Assembly: GCF_006861825.1 (NCBI RefSeq)
Contig: NZ_VDGI01000003.1
Span: 289,984-353,983, forward strand
Origin: Psychrobacillus vulpis
GTDB taxonomy: Bacteria > Bacillota > Bacilli > Bacillales_A > Planococcaceae
Direction of reading: 5' to 3'
DNA length: 64,000 nucleotides
Of the stretch, positions 9,167-17,256 are shown piece after piece. The first letter of the stretch is position 1; the number at the start of each line of letters is the position of its first letter. Made by a program: the position numbers and the translations under genes. The notes below the pieces were generated by a model. It saw nothing but the letters and a program-made list of their open reading frames with translations. It had not been told where the DNA came from and did not search any database.

Positions 9167-10294
9167 ATGCATATGTGGAAGATTTTAAAGACCTGTTTTA
9201 TCTTAGAGAAATCAAATAAAAAAAATATTTTTGCTTGTATTATCGTTGCAGTATTTGTTTTTGGTTTAGTTTTATTTGTGAAGACTGAGGACTTAGGAAA
9301 CACAATAAAAGAAAAATCGGGTGAGTATCAATCGCTTTCTTCAGCGTTGAGTAAATTTCAAAATGTAGATGCTACTGATAGTGGGAATGGCAGCGACTTA
9401 TATAAGAATTTAGTTCTTCAGCGACATTATGTATCTAAGCAAAGTATGGCAATAAAAATGGACAAACCTGAAATGTATTTAGATACTGCGATACTGCTTG
9501 TAAATTTAAGAGCTGACTCCTTTGATATGGAGGGATTTCAAAATGTTGCGAGTTATCTACCTTCAAAAATAGAAAATCAATTGGATAGTGTATTCTATCA
9601 ATATATGAAGAAAACAGGAATTTCTTTGTCTATGAATTCATTATCTTATTTTCAATTTCTTGCTTATCTTATTGGAGTGCTAGGTTCAGTTTGGTTTATT
9701 TTCATGAGTATTTATTCAAGTGGGGTCATGATAGAAGATTTCCAACACTCTTCATTAATTAAGGGTTATCCTATTACGTTTGATAAGTACGTTGTAGCTA
9801 AATGTATCTCATTAATGCTCATAGTAGGAGTATTTCTTCTGGAATTATTTATTTTTAGCCTGCCATTAGTTTATTTTAAAGGATTAGGAAACCCATCCTA
9901 TCCTATTGCTATTTTTATTGATGGTACTTCTGAAGTTTATCCAATCTACAAATACTTAGGTTTATCTTTACTGTATATGATAAGTATTTCCATTTTTACA
10001 ATACTTCTATCTGTAATTTTTAACGTATTATTGAAGAATATGTATTTGACGCTTTTTTTGGAATTGTTATTGTATATTTTCCCTATCTTATTTCCAAGCA
10101 TGATAAGTCTTATTCCGTTTAATCCGTTTAACTATTTGAATTTTCCTAACCTATTAAATGGGCAGATGTTCGAGCTTACAAACTCAGTTGACTTAAATAG
10201 CACGCATGGACTTATTTATATCGGGATTAGTATTGCCATAATGGTAGTCGCTGTAAAGCTATTCTTGACTACTGGGAAACTAAAAAAGGTATAA
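9167..10294 (+). CDS. ABC exporter permease subunit (first)
   Basis: This 375-residue protein has one N-terminal transmembrane helix (about 22-42), a roughly 120-residue extracytoplasmic domain and five or six C-terminal helices, the layout of ABC-2 type permeases of bacitracin/lantibiotic-type exporters. It is paired with a second permease (12 bp downstream) and an ATPase. ATG 9167 lies 10 nt after GGAGG; ATG 9173 (MWKILKT) also fits a G-rich site and matches the start of the second permease. The substrate is unknown. Confidence 0.75.
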   Translation: MHMWKILKTCFILEKSNKKNIFACIIVAVFVFGLVLFVKTEDLGNTIKEKSGEYQSLSSALSKFQNVDATDSGNGSDLYKNLVLQRHYVSKQSMAIKMDKPEMYLDTAILLVNLRADSFDMEGFQNVASYLPSKIENQLDSVFYQYMKKTGISLSMNSLSYFQFLAYLIGVLGSVWFIFMSIYSSGVMIEDFQHSSLIKGYPITFDKYVVAKCISLMLIVGVFLLELFIFSLPLVYFKGLGNPSYPIAIFIDGTSEVYPIYKYLGLSLLYMISISIFTILLSVIFNVLLKNMYLTLFLELLLYIFPILFPSMISLIPFNPFNYLNFPNLLNGQMFELTNSVDLNSTHGLIYIGISIAIMVVAVKLFLTTGKLKKV

Positions 10295-10306
10295 GGGAGT
10301 GAGATA

Positions 10307-11494
10307 ATGTGGGCATATTTTAAGTTTGAATTTTTTCAATTTTTTAGCAATAAGAAGAATATCGCGATTTATGTCATTCTACTTTTCTTTTCGTGTTATT
10401 ATGCACTAAAAATAGCTCCAACATATATCCCTATTGAAAAAGTAGATGTAAATGAAATTGAGGCGCGGTATCTAACTAGGGAAGAATTTCTAAATAATGT
10501 TGAAATTAATGAAGGAACACACCATTTAACGAGATTTGCAGCTACAATATTCCCGGAATGGAATGAGTATGATAAAGAAAGATTAGACTCTATCGAACAG
10601 CACAATCTGAAAGAGTATGCTGAGGCTACATATAAGTGGTATGCCTACTCTGATGAGATGATTTTTCGTTATGGAGGTGGGTTCCTATTCTACAATCCGG
10701 GATATTACACATATGGAAATAATTACGCAACAATGGACGGGCACTATGCGTATTTATATTCTGCAAGTCGGTACGAAGGATATTCAGAAGGGACATCGAA
10801 TTTATCTGTCAAGGTTTTTGAGGAAAGGACAGCGTTACAAACTTTGCAACGTTTGTTACACGCTTACCTGCCGCTAATTCTCATTGTTAGCTGTATATTA
10901 TTCACTGTGGATATCGTGTTGAAGGATCGGCAGAATCCAACATTATTACAAGGTTTACCACTTTCCGATTGGAGAAGGTTGATTGTTAAAGGAGGAGTTT
11001 CCTTACTAGGTAGTATCCTAGCAATTCTCCCGCTTTCCGTTGGTCTATTAATAATAGGGGCTCGAAATGGATTTGGTGATTTTGATTTACCTGTTCCGAT
11101 TTATTTTTTAGGTGAATTTTCAAATATTACAATTGGCAAATATTTAATTCAGAACATGCTATTCATAGTTTTCTGGTTTGTGTTCATTATTTCATTACTA
11201 CTATTTGTAAGTGTGACGATAAAAAACGAGTTTGCAAATTTATTGGTAGGTTGCGTGTTTGTAATTGCTGAATTTATCTACTTTGCTAGAGGAGTTGCTG
11301 TTGTTTGGAATGTTCAGTGGTATCCAACGAGTTATGTTCAGGTAGGACAGATTATTTCGGGGTATCGGAACTACCTCTATGGTACCGAAGCACTTACATT
11401 TGGCAATGGACTATACGTAATGGGATTGTGTGCGTGTATTTTTCTGTTCTTCACTTTCTTGATCAGTAATCGAAGAAAGTTTAAGCTACTTTAG
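10307..11494 (+). CDS. ABC exporter permease subunit (second)
   Basis: This 395-residue protein has the same architecture as its upstream neighbour: a helix at about 18-34, a large aromatic-rich extracytoplasmic loop (many Tyr in YYTYGNNYATMDGHYAYLY) and about six C-terminal helices. It probably forms a heterodimeric channel with the upstream permease. GGGAGTGAG precedes the ATG. The unusually Tyr-rich outer domain could bind a peptide or cell-wall ligand, but that is inference. Confidence 0.75.
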   Translation: MWAYFKFEFFQFFSNKKNIAIYVILLFFSCYYALKIAPTYIPIEKVDVNEIEARYLTREEFLNNVEINEGTHHLTRFAATIFPEWNEYDKERLDSIEQHNLKEYAEATYKWYAYSDEMIFRYGGGFLFYNPGYYTYGNNYATMDGHYAYLYSASRYEGYSEGTSNLSVKVFEERTALQTLQRLLHAYLPLILIVSCILFTVDIVLKDRQNPTLLQGLPLSDWRRLIVKGGVSLLGSILAILPLSVGLLIIGARNGFGDFDLPVPIYFLGEFSNITIGKYLIQNMLFIVFWFVFIISLLLFVSVTIKNEFANLLVGCVFVIAEFIYFARGVAVVWNVQWYPTSYVQVGQIISGYRNYLYGTEALTFGNGLYVMGLCACIFLFFTFLISNRRKFKLL

Positions 11495-11517
11495 TTTGAT
11501 AGAGATGGAGAGAAGTT

Positions 11518-12426
11518 ATGATTGAATTAAAAAATATTGGAGTACAGTTCTCAGGTAGAGACATTTTAAAAGATGTTTCTGTGATGTTCAATCCGGGAGA
11601 AATAATTGGTTTAGTAGCTCCCAATGGGACGGGAAAGTCAACGCTTATGAATGTAATCATGAATTATATCAATCCAAATAACGGGAAAGTCATCTTAAAT
11701 CATGAGTTAGAATATACAAATAAAAAAAATGAAGTGAAAATCCATCAATTAGTATCCATGATGCCTGATCAAAGTGACTTGTACAATCAGATTTCCGGAA
11801 AAGAGCATTTAAAAATTTATTCTTCTATGTGGAATAGTAATCGAAAATTGATTGAAAGTACGATAAAAGAACTAGGAATGAAGTCATATATAAAAAAGAA
11901 TACAGGAACGTATTCTTTGGGAATGCGCCAAAGACTTTGTTTTGCGATGCAAATTGTTTCTGATACCCAAGTCATGTTAATGGACGAAGTGATGAATGGA
12001 TTGGACCCTACTCATGTTGAACTTATTTCGCAAATACTAGTAAAAAAGAAGTCCGAAGGAAAAACGGTTATTGTAGCTTCTCATTTACTAGAAAATTTAG
12101 AAAAATACGCGGATCGCATTTTCTTTATGAAAAATGGTGAGTTAATACTAGTAAATGCCGTATCCCCGGGGTTTGACGAAAGAGAAATCACAACCGTTCG
12201 AGTAACAGACCTGACAGATAAGATAAAAGAAAAGTTTTCAAAAGAGTTTCCAGAAAGAAACGTTCGAACATTGTCAAATGGCGTTACTCTAATTGATGTC
12301 CGTGAATATGATTCAGGGAGATTAGGAAAAGTTGTAGAATTTCTTAAAGAAAATCAAATAAAAGAGTTTAGCATTGGGAAAGAAGCATTAACTGACTTGT
12401 ATTCAATGTATTATCAAGAACGATGA
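11518..12426 (+). CDS. ABC exporter ATP-binding subunit
   Basis: This 302-residue ATPase has Walker A APNGTGKST (about 36-44), the signature YSLGMRQRL, Walker B VMLMDEVMNGLD and the switch histidine in ASHLLE, followed by a C-terminal accessory domain common in BcrA-type exporters. The signature LG-MRQR is typical of ABC-2 drug/peptide exporters. It lies 23 bp after the second permease; the three genes form one operon ending at the terminator 12494-12527. No two-component regulator or precursor peptide is adjacent. Confidence 0.85.
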   Translation: MIELKNIGVQFSGRDILKDVSVMFNPGEIIGLVAPNGTGKSTLMNVIMNYINPNNGKVILNHELEYTNKKNEVKIHQLVSMMPDQSDLYNQISGKEHLKIYSSMWNSNRKLIESTIKELGMKSYIKKNTGTYSLGMRQRLCFAMQIVSDTQVMLMDEVMNGLDPTHVELISQILVKKKSEGKTVIVASHLLENLEKYADRIFFMKNGELILVNAVSPGFDEREITTVRVTDLTDKIKEKFSKEFPERNVRTLSNGVTLIDVREYDSGRLGKVVEFLKENQIKEFSIGKEALTDLYSMYYQER

Positions 12427-12493
12427 GGTTATAGGATGGACATATTTTCGTTCACATGACAATAGACAAACTAAACCAATACAACGGATTATT

Positions 12494-12527
12494 TGGAGGA
12501 TTGCTAAATGCAATCCTCTTATTTTTG
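12494..12527 (+). terminator. Terminator of the ABC exporter operon
   Basis: GAGGATTGC and GCAATCCTC form a 9-bp stem around a short loop and are followed by TTATTTTTG. Confidence 0.85.
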
Positions 12528-12616
12528 ATTTTTTTACATCGTGGAAGCATTCTGAAAGGGTTTTTTTATACTTTATAGAATTAGAAAGATAAACAATTGT
12601 GATAGGAGGTAATAGG

Positions 12617-12965
12617 ATGGGAATTGTAGAAAGAATAGATACAGTGTGTTTAAAGGTAAGTAACATCGAAAGGGCTAGTCTATGGTATGAGGAAATATTA
12701 GGCTTAAAAGTGAGTTTTAAGGATGAACATTATGTGATATTGAGTGTAGAAGGTACTGGTGTACCTTTGACGTTAGAGCGAGGTGTGCCAAGTCCTAATG
12801 AAAACACAACGTATCCAATCTTTTTTTCTGCCAATTTGACTGAGACGTTTCGTGTTCTTCAGGAAAATAAAGTAGAAGTATCTGAGATTCAGATAGATGG
12901 AGTAAAAAATTTTTAAATTTTACGATTTAGACGGAAACAAATTACAAGTTTGTTATTGGGAATAG
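12617..12965 (+). pseudogene. VOC-family (glyoxalase/bleomycin-resistance fold) protein, frameshifted
   Basis: The start MGIVERIDTVCLKVSNIERASLWYEEILG is a typical vicinal-oxygen-chelate beta-alpha unit. The frame stops at 12916 after VKNF, but removing one T from the adjoining A6/T5 homopolymer (about 12905-12915) restores KFYDLDGNKLQVCYWE and a stop at 12965, the expected family C-terminus. The complete protein would be about 115 residues. Metal ligands and substrate are uncertain. A homopolymer error or a real phase-variable or inactivating indel are both possible. Confidence 0.7.
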
Positions 12966-13041
12966 TCAAGTTGTACGCAAAAAATTGGAAAGAGGGAATC
13001 GAGTATCTACTTATAGCAGATAGTAGAATTTTACTACAACC

Positions 13042-13191
13042 TTAAAGTGCTAGTCGCTCTTCTTGGTTCAAAAGAGTCAAAGCTTCGTTTAAGAGGTTGA
13101 TATCTAAAAGTATTTGTTCTTTAATTAATAAATTATCACATTTACTATAATCTTCTTTTAAGTGATTAAGTTCATTCAAAATAAAAATCAT
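13042..13191 (-). CDS. Small helical protein, 49 residues, unknown
   Basis: The ORF MIFILNELNHLKEDYSKC... to ...LLNQEERLAL is preceded by AAAGGAG at about 9 nt. It reads as two amphipathic helices (about 3-17 and 20-42), Leu/Glu/Lys/Asn rich. Size and hairpin form recall Spo0E-like phosphatases, but the characteristic SQELD motif is absent, so I do not make that call. It faces away from the acetyltransferase gene at 13364. Confidence 0.5.
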   Translation of the reverse strand: MIFILNELNHLKEDYSKCDNLLIKEQILLDINLLNEALTLLNQEERLAL

Positions 13192-13363
13192 ATGATAATT
13201 CTCCTTTATGTAGTTCTAATTAATTATTATGGACTATTTTTAGTGGAAAAGAAACTGTTTAATCTAATGGGCAAAAAAAAAGTTAGCTAGTTAGCCATAT
13301 TTACTACATCAATATATGTTAGAATAGTTTGATAACTACAAATAGAGAAAAGGGGAGCGTAAT

Positions 13364-13801
13364 ATGAGTATTCAAAAAGCAACATTAAACGATCTAGAAG
13401 CTTTAACAGAGTTATTTGACCTATACAGATTATTTTACAATCAAAATTCTGATATTAAAGGCGCAAGAATCTTTTTAGAAGAAAGGCTAATGAACAATGA
13501 TTCAGTAGTATTTATTGCTTTTGAGGAGGGTACTCCAGTTGGTTTTGTACAATTGTTCCCATCATTTTCATCTGTAAGTATGAAAAGATTATGGGTTTTA
13601 AATGATCTATATGTGAAAGAGAATGTTCGAAGAAAAGGAATCGCTGAAAAGCTAATAAAAAAAGCGATAAGTTTTGCTGAAGAAACAAAAGCAAAAGGAA
13701 TTTTACTTGAGACAGCTCAGGATAATTTAAATGCACAAAAATTGTACGAAAAAATTGGTTTTTTAAAAGACTCTAGTTACTATTACTATTTTACCATTTA
13801 A
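13364..13801 (+). CDS. GNAT family N-acetyltransferase
   Basis: This 145-residue single-domain protein has the GNAT acetyl-CoA motif: a beta-strand LWVLNDLYVKENVRRKGIAE (pyrophosphate loop RRKGIA near 88-93) and the C-terminal ETAQDNLNAQKLYEKIGF, the canonical motif B. The acceptor substrate cannot be deduced. A good ribosome site (AAAGGGGAG) precedes the ATG. It is monocistronic, followed by a terminator. Confidence 0.87.
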   Translation: MSIQKATLNDLEALTELFDLYRLFYNQNSDIKGARIFLEERLMNNDSVVFIAFEEGTPVGFVQLFPSFSSVSMKRLWVLNDLYVKENVRRKGIAEKLIKKAISFAEETKAKGILLETAQDNLNAQKLYEKIGFLKDSSYYYYFTI

Positions 13802-13831
13802 ATTTTTTGAATAGAGTATGTTTATTTCTGT

Positions 13832-13862
13832 AACTTTTGTCTTTTTTATCAAAAGTTCTTTG
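13832..13862 (+). terminator. Terminator after the GNAT gene
   Basis: AACTTTTG and CAAAAGTT form a perfect 8-bp stem around a T-rich loop, followed by CTTTG. Its loop also carries six T residues, so it may serve either strand. Confidence 0.6.
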
Positions 13863-13952
13863 TATCTATAAAAATAGTAATTCTCTCGGAAGTATTAATA
13901 ATATTTTGCTCAAACCGATAATGATATTATAATGTGCTAAGGAGATAGATAC

Positions 13953-14324
13953 GTGGATATGAGTGAATTAGTTAAAAAAGTAAATGCAAGTATGGATAAT
14001 CTTGATTTGATATCTGCTAGAAGGCTTATAGAAGAAAATATAGATTTGATTAATGAAAATAGGCATCATCTTCGTAGTAATGCAAGATCTATGTTTGATA
14101 TTGTAAAGAATAATACGGAATCAGTCATAAACACATTGAATCGAAAAGAAATGAATGTGATTTATTCGATAAATGCTTATGCAACAAAATTTGATATTAG
14201 GGGTTTAAAATTGTCTATCAAAAATAATCCAGAACTTTTGGTAAGAAAAGATATACAGCACTATTTAAATGAGGATGCTAAAACGATACTAACTGGAATG
14301 AAAGTGATAAGTATTAATGAATAG
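13953..14324 (+). CDS. Uncharacterised helical cytoplasmic protein
   Basis: This 123-residue protein is highly charged and probably all-helical, with no signal peptide or membrane segment. GTG 13953 follows AAGGAG by 8 nt; ATG 13959 (MSELVKK) is the alternative. A promoter-like TTGCTC-16-TATAAT lies just upstream, so the gene is probably transcribed alone, and a terminator follows. I do not recognise the family. Internal phrases SARRLIEENIDLINENR and IRGLKLSIKNNPELL hint at two similar helical hairpins. Confidence 0.65.
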   Translation: MDMSELVKKVNASMDNLDLISARRLIEENIDLINENRHHLRSNARSMFDIVKNNTESVINTLNRKEMNVIYSINAYATKFDIRGLKLSIKNNPELLVRKDIQHYLNEDAKTILTGMKVISINE

Positions 14325-14335
14325 CATGTGTTTTG

Positions 14336-14365
14336 AACGTCCATTAGGGCGTTCTTTTTATTTTC
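14336..14365 (+). terminator. Terminator
   Basis: GAACGTCC pairs imperfectly with GGCGTTC around ATTAG and is followed by TTTTTATTTT. Confidence 0.75.
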
Positions 14366-14383
14366 TCATACCAACATTTACCG

Positions 14384-14426
14384 TTGATAAAAAAACGTAC
14401 GTTTGCATATAATAGAACAAATGTTC
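14384..14426 (+). promoter_or_regulatory. SOS promoter with LexA boxes
   Basis: TTGATA (14384-14389), an 18-bp spacer and TATAAT (14408-14413) form the promoter. A consensus LexA box, GAACAAATGTTC (14415-14426), overlaps the start region. A second palindrome, AAACGTACGTTT (14393-14404), lies in the spacer and fits AAAC-N4-GTTT, a degenerate box. Strong LexA repression is expected. Confidence 0.8.
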
Positions 14427-14443
14427 TTCGGTGGAGGGTTAAT

Positions 14444-14665
14444 ATGAGAGAAAGTCTTGCTAAATCGATGCGGTATGGCCAAATTTTAGCTGTTATATAT
14501 TTATCCAAAAATGGTGTAATTACAAAAAGGCGAATAAAAGTGACGGATTTACAAAAAGAGACATTTCAAGCGTATTGTTTCACTCGAAATGCAAAACGAA
14601 CTTTCCTTATCGATAATGTTCTTGCATGTATTCCTATCATTCCTAGAGAGAGGGATGTTATCTAA
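14444..14665 (+). CDS. Small SOS-associated protein upstream of YolD (YozL-like)
   Basis: This 73-residue protein (MRESLAKSMRYGQILAVIYLSKNGVITKRRIKV...) has the short beta-rich, WYL-like look of small proteins found beside YolD and Y-family polymerases in Bacillales. It starts after GGAGGG and overlaps the next gene by one base (TAATG), so the two are translationally coupled. A LexA box lies 18 bp upstream of the ATG. The YozL resemblance is from memory of size and context; function is unknown. Confidence 0.6.
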   Translation: MRESLAKSMRYGQILAVIYLSKNGVITKRRIKVTDLQKETFQAYCFTRNAKRTFLIDNVLACIPIIPRERDVI

Positions 14666-15039
14666 TGTCTTATTTTGATGGAATGATGGATGAAAAACTA
14701 GACTTATCAAAAGTACGTGATAGAGGAAGTAAAAAATGGGTAGCAATGATGCTACCAGAGCATGTGAAAATGCTGAGAGAATATAATGAAAATATGAAAA
14801 AAATGCCAAAGCCAGAGCTCGACGAATGGGATTTAGCGACAATTCAAGAGCAAATAGAAATTGCCTTGAAACGAAATGTAGAAATCGAGTTTAAATTGTG
14901 GAAGGAAGGCGAAATCATTTGCCGTGTTTGTCGGATAGAGCGAATAGATTTAAACAAAAAAATAATTGAAGTAGAAAATATATATAGATCGTTTACATTA
15001 AAAATAGAAGATATAGTAAGTATTACAATACTAGAATAG
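14665..15039 (+). CDS. YolD-like protein
   Basis: This 124-residue protein has the YolD family pattern: an N-terminal DRGSKKWVAMMLPEHVKML segment, a helical linker and a C-terminal small beta-barrel (EFKLWKEGEIICRVCRIERID...NKKIIEVEN). YolD proteins usually accompany SOS-induced Y-family polymerases (UvrX/YqjW type) and are proposed functional analogues of UmuD. No polymerase gene follows here. It forms a two-gene LexA-controlled operon with the preceding ORF. Confidence 0.85.
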   Translation: MSYFDGMMDEKLDLSKVRDRGSKKWVAMMLPEHVKMLREYNENMKKMPKPELDEWDLATIQEQIEIALKRNVEIEFKLWKEGEIICRVCRIERIDLNKKIIEVENIYRSFTLKIEDIVSITILE

Positions 15040-15641
15040 AAAAAAGAAAAAATTTATAGCTGGTAAAAAAGGAATTAGTTTTTAGTGTCTCGAATAAAAA
15101 GTGAAAGAGGAAGATTGCAAATGGAAAAAGGAAAGCTAAAATTGAGAATTCTCACCTTTTATAAGTTTCTGAACTAGAAATATCATAGCAATACTAGCGA
15201 GATGTTTTGGGGCGTGAAGTAAAATGATGTTTGGGCTGTACGGGACGATTTTGGTCTAGGAATAAAATTAATCCAAGTGAAATGTATACGCAATGTTCAA
15301 GACCATCCAGGGTTTGATTAATTATTTGATGAATTGTCACGAAGTGGGGATCAGTTATATAAAATAAGGTCTGGAAATTACTGAACATAACCGGTGAGGA
15401 TGGAATTAGTTTTCATTTAGAGATAATTACGAGACCTCTCTGTCAGCAAGATAGAGAAGTCTTTTTAAACAGTAGACTCTCAAAATAAGAATTTGAATGA
15501 CTCCTATCACTAGAAAATATAGATAGTAAAGGTAATTATAATTGACTATGCAATTGAACGAATCTCTGCATTTATTAATAAAGAGTAGATAAAATAGAGT
15601 TGGTAATTGCTGCTTGAAAAAAGAAGAAGGGAGGAAATGAT
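15040..15641. other. Gap with decayed coding sequence
   Basis: No intact gene is visible. Between about 15190 and 15390 one frame reads sense-like blocks (CIRNVQDHPGFD, LFDELSRSGDQLYKIRSGNY) interrupted by stops, which looks like a degraded soluble protein I cannot name. A hairpin with T-run lies at 15430-15467. Confidence 0.4.
15430..15467 (+). terminator. Terminator upstream of the lysin gene
   Basis: AGACCTCTCTGTC pairs with GATAGAGAAGTCT (two mismatches) around AGCA and is followed by TTTTT. Confidence 0.65.
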
Positions 15642-16241
15642 ATGTTTATTAGACCATGTGAAGGTCGAATTACTTCTCGCTTTGGTCAATTGCGAAAAGA
15701 TACGGCTACCGGTGTTTGGAGGGCGCATAAAGGGGTCGACTTTGGTAAGGATGGAAATCCAGTCATTAAAGCATCTGCAAATGGGACTGTGACAAGAGCC
15801 AAACTTATTGGTGGTTATGGAAATGCGGTAACTATAGCACATGTAATCGACGGTAAAAAGTACGAAACATTATATGCTCACCTAAATACAATTTCGGTAA
15901 AAGTGGGACAAGTCGTGAAACAAGGTCAACAAATTGGGATAAAAGGTAATACGGGTAATAGTACCGGAACCCATCTGCATTTTGAAATCCACATTCCTTC
16001 GTACGGTCCTGGTCAGCCAAATGCTGTAAATCCTTTACATTATATGTACGATTTTAGTGTGGAAGAGATGCAAAAACTTTTAGTGAAAATTGGTTACAAG
16101 TTAACTGTGGATGGAATAGAAGGACAAGTAACGGAAGCTGCTATTAAAGCATTTCAGCAGTCAAAAGGATTAACAGTAGATGGAATAATAGGACCCGTTA
16201 CTTTAGAAGCACTTAATAAGGCAATTGAATTGCAGAAGTAG
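15642..16241 (+). CDS. M23 endopeptidase with C-terminal peptidoglycan-binding domain (phage-lysin-like)
   Basis: This 199-residue protein has a LytM/M23 zinc peptidase domain (zinc ligands His29 and Asp33 in HKGVDFG, and HLHFEIH near 111-117) followed by a PG_binding_1 domain (EEMQKLLVKIGYKLTVDGIEG...GLTVDGIIGPVTLEALNKA). It should cut peptide cross-bridges of peptidoglycan. There is no signal peptide, as in phage endolysins or proteins exported by holins, yet no holin is adjacent. GGGAGG precedes the ATG. It may be a relic of a defective prophage; a decayed ORF follows. Confidence 0.88.
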   Translation: MFIRPCEGRITSRFGQLRKDTATGVWRAHKGVDFGKDGNPVIKASANGTVTRAKLIGGYGNAVTIAHVIDGKKYETLYAHLNTISVKVGQVVKQGQQIGIKGNTGNSTGTHLHFEIHIPSYGPGQPNAVNPLHYMYDFSVEEMQKLLVKIGYKLTVDGIEGQVTEAAIKAFQQSKGLTVDGIIGPVTLEALNKAIELQK

Positions 16242-16404
16242 TATCCAAATGTGGATGAACAAAAGCCAACTCTAGCTCAAGAAATGATACGTCAAGAAGC
16301 TATTAGATTAAAAAAACATCGATGGAAAAGACCCATTTAAAGCAACCAATCAATTCTATTCTTGGACTAGTGCATTACCGCTAGCGAAAAATAGAGGAAC
16401 TTGA
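16242..16404 (+). pseudogene. Remnant of an ORF downstream of the lysin
   Basis: Directly after the lysin stop, one frame reads YPNVDEQKPTLAQEMIRQEA and continues until a frame change near 16320, after which DGKDPFKATNQFYSWTSALP follows in another frame and ends at 16404. The second block recalls the C-terminal repeats of Bacillus amidases. This suggests a decayed third domain of the lysin or a separate gene. The assignment is weak. Confidence 0.3.
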
Positions 16405-16440
16405 AAAATGGTTATCAGACTTGGAAAAGAATTAAGTACT

Positions 16441-17072
16441 AAAAAGACTTGTCCCTTATGGGGCAAGTCTCAGCTTGTCGATAAATGCATTTTTATGAAT
16501 CAAAATTGTGCTTTTCCTGTAGCAATCGCTCCAGGCGGACGCTTTCCGCGGGCTCGCGCCAAGCCTCGGGCCAACAGGATGTTGGTCATGAAAGCGTTGC
16601 CGCAGGACGCGGCGATCTTAGCCTTCCTACTTATTGCCTGCGGGGTCTTGGACTGTCTCGCTGTCCCGCAGGAGTCGCCGCCTTCCGCTTATTTTTAACT
16701 TCAATAAACAGAAAAGTGGACAATTAAAGCCTTTTCACTTGATGAGATGGGATAGTCAATCCGTTATTTTTATCAGATATTTCGAGAAACATTGATTGAT
16801 CACAGCATCTTCAGATTTCCACTTTCCACTTTTGAAAAATAGGCAGGGCCCGCCATGGAGACTCCTGTGGGAATAGCTTGAGCTGAAGACCCCGCAGGAA
16901 AGACACTGGCCGAACTTTATTTGGCCAGTGTCTTTGCAGTGACGAGGAGGCTGAAGCCAAGTCCACGGAAAGCGAAGTGGCGGGACCCGCTGATTCTCTT
17001 ATGCATCTCTATTCATTGTAAAACGAATTTGTCTACAGTCTGAGACTTGTCCCTTATGGGGCAAGTCTTTTT
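16441..17072. mobile_element. MITE-like composite palindromic element, about 630 bp
   Basis: Both ends carry the same hairpin (GACTTGTCCC-TTAT-GGGGCAAGTC at 16446-16469 and 17044-17067). Because that hairpin and its flank (AAAAAGACTTG... / ...CAAGTCTTTTT, then CTCAG / CTGAG inside) are inverted, the ends form roughly 30-bp inverted repeats. Between them lie two GC-rich cores in opposite orientation (about 16530-16690, CTTTCCGCGGGC to GGAGTCGCCGCC; about 16850-16995, GACTCCTGTGGG to CCACGGAAAGCG). A perfect 11-bp stem (AGACACTGGCC/GGCCAGTGTCT) sits at 16901-16933. No transposase is encoded. ORF-like frames through the core are composition artefacts. Confidence 0.6.
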
Positions 17073-17188
17073 CATGCTCATATTAGAATAAAAAATTTTA
17101 CTGTGAATAGCTGATATTGTTTTTAAAACTGGGGAATAACTAAAGTGATGCTTCTATTTAACCTGAAAATCTGAATAAGAATGAATAG

Positions 17189-17241
17189 TTGACTAATGTC
17201 TAGTATTCGGATAGGATTTAATTGACTAATGAATCAGTCAA
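17189..17241 (+). promoter_or_regulatory. Promoter and putative TetR-family operator
   Basis: TTGACT (17189-17194), a 17-bp spacer and TAGGAT (17212-17217) form a sigma-A-type promoter. Immediately downstream lies TTGACTAATGAATCAGTCAA (17222-17241), an inverted repeat with TTGACT/AGTCAA arms, in the expected place for autorepression by the regulator that starts at 17257. Confidence 0.7.
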
Positions 17242-17256
17242 GGGAGATTAATCGAT

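Noticed and set aside
13042..13191. Spo0E-like aspartyl phosphatase
   Set aside because: The size fits but the defining SQELD-type motif is absent.
16408..16727. Two overlapping ORFs of 80-96 codons
   Set aside because: They run through the GC-rich repeat core, have no family signal and differ in every repeat copy.
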